A DNA stretch of 64,000 bases from VAZQ01 sp045811525 (GTDB lineage: Bacteria > Pseudomonadota > Alphaproteobacteria > Rhizobiales > Xanthobacteraceae), in assembly GCA_045811525.1 (NCBI GenBank), contig JBJMTV010000038.1:9370-73369 (forward strand), read 5' to 3'. A program made the position numbers and the translations under genes. The notes under the pieces are model-generated. The model did not search any database. It was not told where the DNA came from and saw nothing but the letters and a program-made list of their open reading frames with translations. Positions 48,800 to 58,080 of this stretch are shown piece after piece. Position 1 is the stretch's first letter. Each line of letters opens with the position of its first letter.

Positions 48800-49720
48800 A
48801 TGTCGCCGCATCCTGTGATCATCGATCGAGGGCTGCTGCGCCGCCGTCAACGGCGCGCGTTGGCCGGCGATACACCTGCTTTTTTGATCGAACGTGTTGC
48901 GGATGATTTGAAAGAGCGCCTGGCCGTTGTACTGAGGCATTTCGAAGTGGCCGCCGACCTGGGAACGCCCACCCCTCACCTCAAGGACGTGCTGGCGCAG
49001 AGCGGAAAAGTCGAAGCGATCATCGCCGCGAATGCCTTCCTGGCTTATGGCTTGGATTTCCCGAGACCGATGGTCCGCAATGTGCAACAGCTCGCGGTTG
49101 CAGCAGATGAGGAGAGCTTGCCGTTCCGCGATCAATCGCTCGATCTCATCGTCTCCGGTTTGGCACTGCAATTCGTCAACGACCTGCCCGGCACGCTCAT
49201 TCAGGCGCGCAGAGCCCTCAAGCCGGATGGTCTCTTTCTGGCGGCGCTGCTCGGCGGCGACACACTGACGGAGTTGCGCCAGGCATTCGCGGTTGCCGAG
49301 GCCGAGCTCGAGAACGGCCTCTCACCGCGGGTCATGCCGTTCGCTGATCTGCGTGATGTCGGAGGCTTGCTGCAGCGGGCCGGCTTCGCCCTGCCGGTGG
49401 TTGACAGTGACCGCATCAGCGTGCGGTACGAATCCGCGCGTGCGCTCCTAACGGACCTGCGTCGGATGGGTGCCGCCAACGCGCTGGTCGAGCGGCGCCG
49501 CTGGCCGATCCGTCGCCGGACCTTCAACCGGATGCTGGAGGTCTATGGCACGCAACATAGCGATAGCGACGGCCGCATCCGGGCGACGTTTGAGATCATT
49601 TGGCTCTCCGGGTGGGCGCCTCATGCCAGTCAGCAAAAGCCGCTCGCTCCGGGATCGGCTGACGTCCGCCTCGCCGATGCACTCGGTGCCATCCGGGCCA
49701 CCAGGCGCGAGGAGGAGTAA
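48800..49720 (+). CDS. SAM-dependent methyltransferase, BioC/NDUFAF5-like
   Basis: A 306-residue protein beginning with the RGLLRRRQRRAL segment typical of alphaproteobacterial NDUFAF5-like proteins. Methyltransferase core: ADEESLPFRDQSLDLIVSGL and LKPDGLFLAALLGGDTL, then VGGLLQRAGFALPVVDSD. The mitochondrial relative modifies complex I subunit NDUFS7; a matching bacterial role is inferred. The usual GxGxG is weak (HLKDVLAQSGKVEAII). Comes between comF and grxC-side genes in its conserved place. Confidence 0.85.
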   Translation: MSPHPVIIDRGLLRRRQRRALAGDTPAFLIERVADDLKERLAVVLRHFEVAADLGTPTPHLKDVLAQSGKVEAIIAANAFLAYGLDFPRPMVRNVQQLAVAADEESLPFRDQSLDLIVSGLALQFVNDLPGTLIQARRALKPDGLFLAALLGGDTLTELRQAFAVAEAELENGLSPRVMPFADLRDVGGLLQRAGFALPVVDSDRISVRYESARALLTDLRRMGAANALVERRRWPIRRRTFNRMLEVYGTQHSDSDGRIRATFEIIWLSGWAPHASQQKPLAPGSADVRLADALGAIRATRREEE

Positions 49721-49747
49721 GCGTTGTGCACACCGGTTGGTGTAATG

Positions 49748-49942
49748 TCAGGGGAACATCGCGGCGACGCTCTGGAAAAGTGCCCGGGTGCTCGATCCCA
49801 GAGTATACACGGTGGCAGCCACCGCCACTCCGACGCCAGCAGCTATCAAGGCATACTCGATTGCCGTTGCGCCACGCTCATCGGCGGCCGCCTGCACCCG
49901 CAGGATGGTCATGATGGCGTGCAGTCTCGATTTCTTCGACAT
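49748..49942 (-). CDS. Flp/Fap type IVb pilin, orphan
   Basis: A 64-residue pilin: short basic leader, then ERGATAIEYALIAAGVGVAVA, the Flp hallmark with Glu at the fifth position of the mature helix, and a short C-terminal part. It would be cut by a prepilin peptidase and assembled by the Tad machinery. No cpa/tad genes are in the window, so this copy is isolated. Confidence 0.88.
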   Translation of the reverse strand: MSKKSRLHAIMTILRVQAAADERGATAIEYALIAAGVGVAVAATVYTLGSSTRALFQSVAAMFP

Positions 49943-49966
49943 CCTGTGCGCCTCATTTGCTTTCAG

Positions 49967-50386
49967 TCATAACAAGGCCAGCAAGTGGGAGATCAGCGGC
50001 TCGTCCGCCGGCGGCATCGGGTATTCCCGCAAGCGGCTCGCACGCACCCAGGCGAAGCTCTGGTTCTCCATCGCTCGAACTGTTCCCTCCCACTTGCGGC
50101 AGACATAGAGCGGCATCAGCAGGTGAAACTCTGGATAGGAATGGCTGGCGAACGTGAGCGGCGCGAGGCAGGCCTCCCGCACAAGGATTCCCAGTTCTTC
50201 CTTCAACTCGCGAATCAACGTCTGTTCCGGTCGTTCGCCGGGCTCGACCTTGCCACCTGGAAACTCCCATAGGCCCGCCATCGGCTTGCCCGCAGGCCGT
50301 TGTGCGAGCAGCACACGGCCGTCCGGATCGAGGATTGCGCAAGCGGCTACCAAGACAAGTGTTGCGCTCACGGTCGGGCGGACCAT
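49967..50386 (-). CDS. mutT: 8-oxo-dGTP diphosphatase (MutT)
   Basis: A 139-residue Nudix hydrolase that clears oxidised dGTP. Nudix box GGKVEPGERPEQTLIRELKEELGI (key residues G..E, R-E-L-x-E-E-L-G) sits near residues 42-64, preceded by GRVLLAQRPAGKPMAGLWEFPG. Short MutT-type length, ATG 50386. Downstream of argJ, in its common alphaproteobacterial position. Confidence 0.93.
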   Translation of the reverse strand: MVRPTVSATLVLVAACAILDPDGRVLLAQRPAGKPMAGLWEFPGGKVEPGERPEQTLIRELKEELGILVREACLAPLTFASHSYPEFHLLMPLYVCRKWEGTVRAMENQSFAWVRASRLREYPMPPADEPLISHLLALL

Positions 50387-50449
50387 AGGAAGCTGAGTGT
50401 TAACGCGGGCTCAAGGGGCGTCGCCGCGCCGCGTGTTCGGCGATGCTGG

Positions 50450-50692
50450 TTAACAGCCGCCTACGCGCTCCCATCGACTCCGAAGTCCTGGAATTCGCAA
50501 GCTCCTCCCGGAGCCGGGCAGCCTCGGATCCGAGCTTTGCAATCGGAAGACCGGTCCACAACTCTGCTCCTGCCGGGCGCCGTCTTTGTTCATCGGCGCG
50601 CCCGTATAGCGCTCAAACCTCTCGCGCAACTCCGCAATCAGCTGCTCGTCCTTCATGAACTCGCGATGATTGTTGGCGGTCGTGTACGACAT
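50450..50692 (-). CDS. Small hypothetical protein or gene remnant
   Basis: An 80-residue frame from ATG 50692. The first half is protein-like (MSYTTANNHREFMKDEQL, IAELRERFERYTGAPM) with an amphipathic helix; the second half is Arg/Ser-rich and doubtful. In related genomes an acetyltransferase gene often sits between argJ and mutT; none is recognisable here, so this may be a remnant or an unrelated small gene. The frame is the only candidate in the 336-base gap. Confidence 0.3.
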   Translation of the reverse strand: MSYTTANNHREFMKDEQLIAELRERFERYTGAPMNKDGARQEQSCGPVFRLQSSDPRLPGSGRSLRIPGLRSRWERVGGC

Positions 50693-50722
50693 CAGCCGGG
50701 CGAAATCCCTCCGCAACGGGGC

Positions 50723-51964
50723 TCAGCTGCGGTAATCGCCGTTGATGGCGACGTACTCCTTCGTGAGATCACACGTGAGCAGACGATCACGCCCGCGCCC
50801 GAGCCCGAGCGCCACACGCAGCGTGATCTCCGGCTTCTGCATCACCGCCGAGACGGCCGCCTCGTCATAGGTGCTGTCGCGCTCGCCCCGGTGGGCGACA
50901 CGAATGTCGCCAAACCAGATCGACAGCTTATCGCGATTGGCTGGCTCGCCGGCTTTTCCGACAGCCATGACGACTCGGCCCCAATTTGCGTCCTCGCCGG
51001 CAATGGCGGTCTTCACCAGCGGGGAATTGGCGATGGAGCGTGCGATCTTTCGCGCCGATGCCTTCGACACGGCGCCTTCGACGATCACCTCCACAAGCTT
51101 GCGTGCCCCTTCGCCATCACGCGCCACCTGCTCGGCGAGATTCGCAAGCACGGCATTAAACGCCTTGCGGAAGGCGGGGAGCCGCGGATCACTGAGTTCC
51201 GTCAGTGCGCTCGCGCCGCGCGTGGCCGCGGCTCCGGTCGCGAAGGCAAGCAGCGTGTCGGAGGTGGAGGTATCACCGTCAATGGTGACGGCGTTGAAGG
51301 AGTCAACGACCCCTGCCTTCAGGAGGCGATTTAGCAGGCTGGCGGATACCGGCGCGTCAGTGAAGATGAACGCCAGCATGGTGGCCATGTCGGGCGCGAT
51401 CATTCCGGCGCCCTTGGCAATGCCACAGATGGTGACCGGGGTGGCTCCGAGCCGCGCAACAGCAGCCGCTCCCTTCGGGAAGGTATCGGTTGTCATGATC
51501 GCCGTCGCCGCCTCGACCCACCGGTCCGGCCTCGCGTTCGCCACCAGCTCGGCCATGACGCCGGCAAATTTGTTGCCATCGAGCGGCTCGCCGATAACGC
51601 CGGTGGAAGCGAGAAACACCTGTGATGGCTTGAGCTCCGCAGCTTGCGCCGTGATGGAAGCCGTCAGCTTTGCCGCCTCCCGTCCTGACTTGCCGGTGAA
51701 GGCGTTGGCGTTCCCGGAGTTCACAACCAGCGCGCGCGCCCGGCCGCCTTTGAGATGAGCCCGGCACCAATCTACCGGCGCTGAAGGGCACTTCGAGCGC
51801 GTCAGCACGCCTGCAACCGTCGTAGTCTCATCGAGCAGGACGAGCAGCACATCCGTGCGGCCCGGGTAGCGAATGCCGGCAGCCGCAGTGGCCAGCCGCA
51901 AGCCGGCGACCGGCGGCAGATCGGGGAAAGAGGGAGGGGCCAGCGGGGAGATGCGCGGCGCCAT
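50723..51964 (-). CDS. argJ: Bifunctional ornithine acetyltransferase / N-acetylglutamate synthase
   Basis: A 413-residue arginine-pathway enzyme that self-cleaves into two chains. The cleavage site is in AKGAGMIAPDMATML between Ala and the nucleophile Thr. Other motifs: VNSGNANAFTGKSG, TIDGDTSTSDTLL, and the end TKEYVAINGDYRS. It recycles acetyl from N-acetylornithine to glutamate. ATG 51964. Divergent spacing of about 170 bases to the PPIase gene's end. Confidence 0.96.
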   Translation of the reverse strand: MAPRISPLAPPSFPDLPPVAGLRLATAAAGIRYPGRTDVLLVLLDETTTVAGVLTRSKCPSAPVDWCRAHLKGGRARALVVNSGNANAFTGKSGREAAKLTASITAQAAELKPSQVFLASTGVIGEPLDGNKFAGVMAELVANARPDRWVEAATAIMTTDTFPKGAAAVARLGATPVTICGIAKGAGMIAPDMATMLAFIFTDAPVSASLLNRLLKAGVVDSFNAVTIDGDTSTSDTLLAFATGAAATRGASALTELSDPRLPAFRKAFNAVLANLAEQVARDGEGARKLVEVIVEGAVSKASARKIARSIANSPLVKTAIAGEDANWGRVVMAVGKAGEPANRDKLSIWFGDIRVAHRGERDSTYDEAAVSAVMQKPEITLRVALGLGRGRDRLLTCDLTKEYVAINGDYRS

Positions 51965-52135
51965 GCTCGTCCTCTCGTGATAGCCGCACTATCGAAGGCA
52001 GTGCGTGTCGGACCGTGCACGTTTGGCCACACCATTCGCCCGGCTGCAACCGGATGAATGGTGGCGCACGAGAGCTTAGAGCCGGCTGGGCCAAATGGGT
52101 TGGAGCAGCCGGCCCGGTGGGCGAAGGCCGGGCGA

Positions 52136-53044
52136 TCAGTTCTTGCTCGGGTCCGCGGGCGGCCAATCCGGTGCTTTCTCCGCAGGCTTGTCGAGGCGTT
52201 CGATCTTGGCCGCCTGGCGCAGCTTGCTGACGTATTCAGTCTGCGCCTTGCGTGCGACATAGGCCTCGACCTGGTCTTTCACCTTCTCGAACTCCGGCGG
52301 CTGTCGGTTGCGCCTGTCCTCGACCTTGATGACGTGCCAGCCGAACTGGCTCTTCACGGGGTTGGATAGCTGGCCCGGGTACATTTTGAACGCGACCTCG
52401 GAGAACTGCGGCACCATCTGGTCCTTGGTGAAATACCCGAGATCGCCACCCTCGCTGCCGCCCGGATCCTTGGACTTCTCCTTCGCCAGGGTGGCAAAAT
52501 CGGCACCGCCCTTGAGGTCCTCGACGATCGCCTTGGCCTCATCCTCGGTCTCCACCAGGATGTGGCGCGCGCGCACCTCCTCCTGCCCACCCATGGAGCG
52601 CACGGCCTCCTGGTAGGTCTGCTGCAGAGCCTCCTCGGTGAGCGCCGCTTTGGTCTCCTCCTGCAGGCCGAAGCCCATCAACAGCTTGTTGCGCAGGAAA
52701 GCCAGGCGACGCTTGAAGTCGGGATTCTCGGCGAGCTTCTTCTTGTCGGCAGCCTGCGTGATCATGATGACGTCGGCGAGGTACGAGATCACATGCTCGC
52801 GCTTGGCCTCCGGCGATCCTGCCTGAAGCTCCGATCCAAGGTCCTCCTCGGCAAGCGCGACATCGCTTTGCTTGATATCGACGCCATTGACACGCGCAAC
52901 GACCGGATCGTTGGGGGTGGAAGCCTGCGAGGACTGCGGCTCTTGTGAGCAACCACTCATGGACACGGCGAGCAGCAGCCCGGCACATGTCGTGAGTGCA
53001 AGCGAGCGCCGGTGGGGGGCTCGCAGCAGATTTGAAAAATTCAT
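52136..53044 (-). CDS. Parvulin-type peptidylprolyl isomerase, lipoprotein
   Basis: A 302-residue periplasmic PPIase from ATG 53044. The signal peptide ends in a lipobox (AVSMSGC) with Cys near residue 27. The SurA-like N-terminal helices precede one rotamase domain (ARHILVETEDEAKAIVEDL, EGGDLGYFTKDQMVPQF, QFGWHVIKVEDRR). It probably assists outer-membrane protein folding. Divergent from secA. Confidence 0.9.
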   Translation of the reverse strand: MNFSNLLRAPHRRSLALTTCAGLLLAVSMSGCSQEPQSSQASTPNDPVVARVNGVDIKQSDVALAEEDLGSELQAGSPEAKREHVISYLADVIMITQAADKKKLAENPDFKRRLAFLRNKLLMGFGLQEETKAALTEEALQQTYQEAVRSMGGQEEVRARHILVETEDEAKAIVEDLKGGADFATLAKEKSKDPGGSEGGDLGYFTKDQMVPQFSEVAFKMYPGQLSNPVKSQFGWHVIKVEDRRNRQPPEFEKVKDQVEAYVARKAQTEYVSKLRQAAKIERLDKPAEKAPDWPPADPSKN

Positions 53045-53407
53045 AGCTTGGTCCTGGGTGAGGGCGGCTGACGGCGGCGCCGGACAGTCGCGTAAACTGA
53101 CCCCCGATGGCAACGATGTAATGGTAGATCTTGACGAGAACGTGAGCGGGCCGAAGTGCCGTTCGGAACCCGGCGGAGGCGCGATTGACAAGCCTCGGAC
53201 CCCCTCCTATGTCTCGGCAAACCGGCCAATCCGGCGGACATTGCTGCCTCTTTTGCACCACGACGCCTATGGCGCGCAGGGCGCGAGGGAGGGGCGGCGT
53301 TCTTCGCATGTCACTGCTGCCCTCACACGGACCGGCCCCTGGCGCCGCCGCTTTGCCAAACTGCTTTGGTCAAGTCCGGCATTGTCAGGATTCGAAGGAA
53401 TGACTGC
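53045..53407. promoter_or_regulatory. Divergent PPIase-secA control region
   Basis: About 360 bases without a gene between two divergently read secretion and folding genes, so it should carry both promoters. No clear consensus boxes, repeats or RNA gene were recognised; the GC-rich part around 53270-53300 can form small stems. Confidence 0.4.
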
Positions 53408-56224
53408 ATGATCGGCGCCCTTGCTCGCAAGCTCTTTGGCTCTTCGAATGAGCGCCGCATCAAGGGCTACATGCCGCGCGTGGCCGAGATCAACGCTCTG
53501 GAAAAGGAGCTCGAGGCGCTCTCGGACGAAGCCTTGCGGGCACGCACGGAGACCTTCAAGAAGCAGGTTGCCGACGGCGCCTCGCTGGACGATATCCTGG
53601 TCCCGGCCTTCGCCACCTGCCGAGAAGCGGCCAAGCGCACCCTTGGCCAGCGGCATTTCGACGTGCAGCTGATCGGCGGCATGATCCTCCACGAAGGCAA
53701 CATCGCCGAGATGAAGACCGGTGAGGGCAAGACGCTGGTGGCAACGCTGCCGGTCTATCTCAATGCCTTGGGCAGTCGTGGCGTGCACGTGGTGACCGTC
53801 AACGACTATCTCGCCAAGCGCGACGCCGAGTGGATGGGCCAGATCTACAGCTTTCTCGGACTGAAGGTCGGGATCATCGTGCACGGCTTGGACGATGAGC
53901 AGCGCAAGGTTGCCTATGACGCCGACGTCACTTATGGCACCAACAACGAGCTCGGCTTCGACTATCTGCGCGACAACATGAAGTACCGGCTCGAGGACAT
54001 GGTCCAGCGTGGGCACATCTATGCCATCGTCGACGAGGTCGACTCGATTCTCATCGATGAGGCGCGCACGCCGCTGATCATCTCGGGTCCGCTCGACGAC
54101 CGCTCGGAATTCTACAACACTATCGACGCCTATATCCCCAAGCTCGACAAGAGCGATTACGAGGTCGACGAGAAACAGCGCACTGTGACGCTGACCGAAG
54201 CCGGCATGGAGAAGATGGAGCAGATGTTGCGCAACAACAATCTGCTAAAGGCGGACTCTCTCTATGATGTGGAGAACGTGTCCACGGTCCACCATGTGAA
54301 CCAGGCCCTGCGCGCGCACAAACTGTTCCAGCGCGACAAGGACTACATCGTTCGCAACGGCGAGGTCGTGATCATCGACGAGTTTACCGGTCGCATGATG
54401 CCGGGGCGGCGCTACTCGGAAGGGCTGCACCAGGCCCTCGAGGCGAAGGAGCGTCAGCCGGTTCAGCCCGAGAACCAGACGCTCGCCTCGATCACGTTCC
54501 AGAATTACTTCCGGATGTACGAGAAGCTTGCCGGAATGACCGGTACGGCCCTCACCGAGGCTGACGAGTTCATCGACATCTATAATCTCGAAGTCTTGGA
54601 GGTGCCGACCAATATGCCGATGGTACGCCTCGATGACGATGATGAGGTGTATCGCACGGCAGCTGAGAAGAACCGCGCCATTCTCGACCTGATCGATGAT
54701 TGCAAGGCCCGCGGCCAGCCTGTGCTGGTGGGCACCACCTCGATCGAAAAGTCGGAGCAGCTCGCCGAGACGCTGCGCCAGCGCGGTTGGGAGCAGCACG
54801 ATTTCTCCGACCCGAACGCTTTCGCCGCGCTCTATGGCGGGGACGACGGAGCTTCCAAGGCCAAGGTGTTCGCCATCCTCAATGCCCGTTACCACGAGCA
54901 GGAAGCTTATATCATCGGCCAGGCGGGCGTGCCCGGCGCGGTGACCATTGCCACCAACATGGCCGGGCGCGGTACCGACATTCAGCTCGGTGGTAATGCC
55001 GATATGCGTATCCGCCATGAGCTGCACGACGTTGAGGATGCGCGCGAGCGCGAGCGTGACCCGCGCGCGGCGTCGATCCGCGAGCAGATTGCGCGCCTCA
55101 AGGAGAAGGCGCTCGCCGCGGGGGGCCTGTTCGTGCTCGGCACCGAGCGCCACGAGAGCCGGCGCATCGACAACCAGCTGCGCGGCCGCTCGGGCCGGCA
55201 AGGCGACCCCGGTCATTCCAAGTTCTTCCTTTCGTTGGAAGACGACCTGATGCGCATCTTCGGGACTGACAAGCTCGACACGATGCTGCAGCGGCTCGGC
55301 CTCAAGGAGAACGAGGCGATCGTCCATTCCTGGATCAACAAGGCACTCGAGAAGGCGCAGCAGAAGGTCGAAGCGCGCAACTTCGACATCCGCAAGAACC
55401 TCCTGAAGTTCGACAATGTGATGAACGACCAGCGCAAGGTGATCTTCGAGCAGCGGATTGAGTGGATGCGCGACGAGGCCGTCAACGAGATCGTCGCCGA
55501 CATGCGCCATGCCGCAGTTGAGGATCTGGTCGGTAAGCATGTCCCGGAGAACGCCTATCCCGAGCAGTGGGACACCAAGGGGCTGCGCGAGGAGCTCAAG
55601 CGCGTGCTCGAGCTCGACCTGCCGGTCGATGACTGGGCCAAAGAGGAGGGCATCGCCGAGGAGGAGCTGTTGGCGCGCGTCGAGCGTCGAGCCGACGAGC
55701 ACATGGCGGCGAAGGCGGCGCAGTGGGGCAGCGACGTGATGCGCTACGTGGAGAAGTCGATCCTGCTGCAGACGCTCGACCATCTCTGGCGCGAGCATCT
55801 CGTCATGCTGGAGCATCTGCGCCAAGTGATCGGCCTGCGCGGCTATGGCCAGCGCGATCCGCTCAACGAGTACAAGGCGGAGGCCTTCAATCTATTCGAG
55901 GCGATGAGCACCAGCCTGCGCGAGGCGGTCACCGCCCAATTGATGCGGGTTGAGATCCGCACGGCCCCGCCGCCCGAGGATCCGGCAAACCTGCCCTATA
56001 TGGAGGCGCACAAGATCGATCCTTCAACCGGGGAGGACGAGCTTGCCTTGGCCCGCGCCGGCGCGGAGACGCTGGCGCGCCACGGAATCACTGGTGGCGC
56101 CGCTACCGTGACGGTGGTGCGCAATCCCAATGATCCCACGAGCTGGGGCAAAGTCGGGCGCAACGAGGCCTGCCCGTGCGGCTCCGGGAAGAAGTACAAG
56201 CATTGCCACGGGCGCTTCGCATAG
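53408..56224 (+). CDS. secA: Preprotein translocase ATPase SecA
   Basis: A 938-residue motor of the Sec system. Start ATG 53408 gives MIGALARKLFGSSNERRIK. Motifs: Walker A in EMKTGEGKTLVATLP, VDEVDSILIDEARTPL, the preprotein crosslinking domain, TNMAGRGTDIQLGG, and the C-terminal zinc SEC-C motif RNEACPCGSGKKYKHCHGRF (CPCGSGKKYKHC) that binds SecB and ribosomes. Length is slightly above the typical 900. Long reverse-strand frames inside are shadows. Confidence 0.97.
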   Translation: MIGALARKLFGSSNERRIKGYMPRVAEINALEKELEALSDEALRARTETFKKQVADGASLDDILVPAFATCREAAKRTLGQRHFDVQLIGGMILHEGNIAEMKTGEGKTLVATLPVYLNALGSRGVHVVTVNDYLAKRDAEWMGQIYSFLGLKVGIIVHGLDDEQRKVAYDADVTYGTNNELGFDYLRDNMKYRLEDMVQRGHIYAIVDEVDSILIDEARTPLIISGPLDDRSEFYNTIDAYIPKLDKSDYEVDEKQRTVTLTEAGMEKMEQMLRNNNLLKADSLYDVENVSTVHHVNQALRAHKLFQRDKDYIVRNGEVVIIDEFTGRMMPGRRYSEGLHQALEAKERQPVQPENQTLASITFQNYFRMYEKLAGMTGTALTEADEFIDIYNLEVLEVPTNMPMVRLDDDDEVYRTAAEKNRAILDLIDDCKARGQPVLVGTTSIEKSEQLAETLRQRGWEQHDFSDPNAFAALYGGDDGASKAKVFAILNARYHEQEAYIIGQAGVPGAVTIATNMAGRGTDIQLGGNADMRIRHELHDVEDARERERDPRAASIREQIARLKEKALAAGGLFVLGTERHESRRIDNQLRGRSGRQGDPGHSKFFLSLEDDLMRIFGTDKLDTMLQRLGLKENEAIVHSWINKALEKAQQKVEARNFDIRKNLLKFDNVMNDQRKVIFEQRIEWMRDEAVNEIVADMRHAAVEDLVGKHVPENAYPEQWDTKGLREELKRVLELDLPVDDWAKEEGIAEEELLARVERRADEHMAAKAAQWGSDVMRYVEKSILLQTLDHLWREHLVMLEHLRQVIGLRGYGQRDPLNEYKAEAFNLFEAMSTSLREAVTAQLMRVEIRTAPPPEDPANLPYMEAHKIDPSTGEDELALARAGAETLARHGITGGAATVTVVRNPNDPTSWGKVGRNEACPCGSGKKYKHCHGRFA

Positions 56225-56319
56225 GGCGCGCGAGCGCGCAGCGGATACAAGGTGTGTCGTCGCGCGCCAGCGCGCGCTATGATCACGCGCCTTCGTGCTT
56301 AGCGGCACGTGTGAGATGG

Positions 56320-57756
56320 TCAGCGCCAGCTTCCGAAGCGGTTCTCGAAACCGCCACTGGAGACGGTGGGGGCAGCGCCATTGAGCAGCCCTGCAGCGTC
56401 CGACTTGCTCTCCGGCTGCGCCGCGGCTGCGGGCGTAGCAGCGTTGGCGGATTGCTGCTTGGCGGTGCCCTGCGGCTTGGGCGTTGCCTGAGCTTCAGAT
56501 TTACTTCGGACAGAAGCTGTCCGCGTGGGCTTCGTTGCCCTCGACCCCTTCTCAGGTTTCGCGGACGTCGGCTTGTCCGGGCGCGACTCGGCCGCTCGCT
56601 CGTCGCTCTTTGAGGTGAACAGGTTGCTGAAGAAGCCGCCTATTCCGCCGCTGTTTGATGCCGAAGCGACCTGCACGGACGACGCCGGTGCTGCGACGGG
56701 TTTCGACTCAGTCGAGGCGAGGCTGATACCACCAGTGGTGCCGGTGTCGGCGGCTGGCTCGCCTGGTGGGTTGACGTGCGCGGGAATGGTGCCAACCGAG
56801 GTGTGAATGGTCGACCCTAGGCCGTGTGTTTTCACGGCAGCAAGGAATGTCGGGTTCATGCCGCCATCGACACCCATCTTCACCGGCAGAGCCGGTGTGC
56901 CACGGCTGATCAACTCAGCCGTTTGCTGCTCATCTCGGTGCTGCTTGTCACGCACCGCGTTGGCAATGTCCTCTGGCACCCGATAGGCGGGGCAGCTCTC
57001 AGCAGGGCTGAACCGGGCAGAAGCTTCCGCGTTGAAGACGTAATGCCTGTCGCACACGTCGACCTTGGGCTCGAGCCGGGTGACCTCGAAATGGTCATAG
57101 CCCTGCTTGAGCATCTTCCAGAACGCCATGTGCGGCGAGTTGCGATGGCGCGCCATGTTCATCGCCGTCATGCGAAACGGGAACGCTTGAACCTGGAACG
57201 ATTTCTGGCCGCCAAAGAAAGCCTCGCGGGCAAGCGCGTAAATTTCCGAAATCTGCTCGTCCGTCATCGCGTAGCAACCGCGTGAAGAGCAATCGCCGTG
57301 GATCATGAGGAAATCCCCGGTGCGCCCATTCGCCCGATCATAGCTGTTGGGAAAGCCGGTATTGATCGCCAAGTGATACTGTGAATTAGGATTCATCAAA
57401 CCAGGCGTAATCGGATAGAAGCCTTCTGGGGCTTGTCGATCGCCTTCCTTGATCTTGGGACCAAGCTCTCCGGACCAGCGGCAAATGGGGTAGGTGCGCA
57501 ACAGCGCAAAGCGGCCGTCCTTGTTCTCTTTCCAGACTTCGAGCTCTGCCTCTTCTTTGAAGATCCGCACCAGGATGGCGGAATCCTTCTCCATGTTCTT
57601 CTTTTCGATATCGGCGAGGAGGCGCTCGGACAGCGGCTGTAGGTGCCGGCCGCCCACGGTCGGTGCAGCGGTTTCCGTATCGCAGCCTGCAAGTGCAATG
57701 GCGGCCGCAACCGCAGCGGACGCCAGCAGCGAACGCAGCAAAGGCCGACAGTTCAC
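56320..57756 (-). CDS. L,D-transpeptidase (YkuD, YafK-like), lipoprotein
   Basis: A 478-residue protein from a GTG at 57756. Signal peptide with lipobox LAGC (Cys25). The YkuD domain is at about residues 60-200 with catalytic motif MIHGDCSSRGCYAMTD (His and Cys). The long C-terminal part is Ala/Pro/Ser-rich and disordered. Such enzymes crosslink peptidoglycan or attach envelope proteins. Converges with secA. Confidence 0.9.
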   Translation of the reverse strand: MNCRPLLRSLLASAAVAAAIALAGCDTETAAPTVGGRHLQPLSERLLADIEKKNMEKDSAILVRIFKEEAELEVWKENKDGRFALLRTYPICRWSGELGPKIKEGDRQAPEGFYPITPGLMNPNSQYHLAINTGFPNSYDRANGRTGDFLMIHGDCSSRGCYAMTDEQISEIYALAREAFFGGQKSFQVQAFPFRMTAMNMARHRNSPHMAFWKMLKQGYDHFEVTRLEPKVDVCDRHYVFNAEASARFSPAESCPAYRVPEDIANAVRDKQHRDEQQTAELISRGTPALPVKMGVDGGMNPTFLAAVKTHGLGSTIHTSVGTIPAHVNPPGEPAADTGTTGGISLASTESKPVAAPASSVQVASASNSGGIGGFFSNLFTSKSDERAAESRPDKPTSAKPEKGSRATKPTRTASVRSKSEAQATPKPQGTAKQQSANAATPAAAAQPESKSDAAGLLNGAAPTVSSGGFENRFGSWR

Positions 57757-58080
57757 CGACGAACTCCCCCCGCTTAAGGCTTCCCCAAGCCTTCCCCGCT
57801 CTCATCGTTATCCGCAACCGGCGGTGACCGCAAGCGGCCGCGGATGGGCGACAGGAGCGCGCCTATGCTTCACGGCGTCGAATGCAAATGCAACGCGCGC
57901 TGTCGCATGGGCAGCCACGGAACTCTGGGCCAAGACTTGGGTGAGATCAGGGCAGAAGTCGCTGATTCTCAGATTCTACGACTCTTTGGAAAACAAACGC
58001 TTACCGCCTCTGAGGTGCTTTCGGCGGGATACGGCAGGCTCCTCCGTAGCCCCGGCTTTTGCCGCATCAGGCGGAGCGCT
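57757..58080. other. Intergenic region between accA and the L,D-transpeptidase gene
   Basis: About 320 bases after the accA stop and before the transpeptidase start on the reverse strand. A small hairpin AGGCTT-CCCC-AAGCCT is at 57777-57792. Forward frames across it are not protein-like. Nothing else recognised. Confidence 0.4.

Noticed and set aside
54245..55825. 526-codon reverse-strand frame inside secA
   Set aside because: It is the exact antisense of conserved SecA coding sequence; long antisense frames are expected in GC-rich DNA and it has no recognisable motif.
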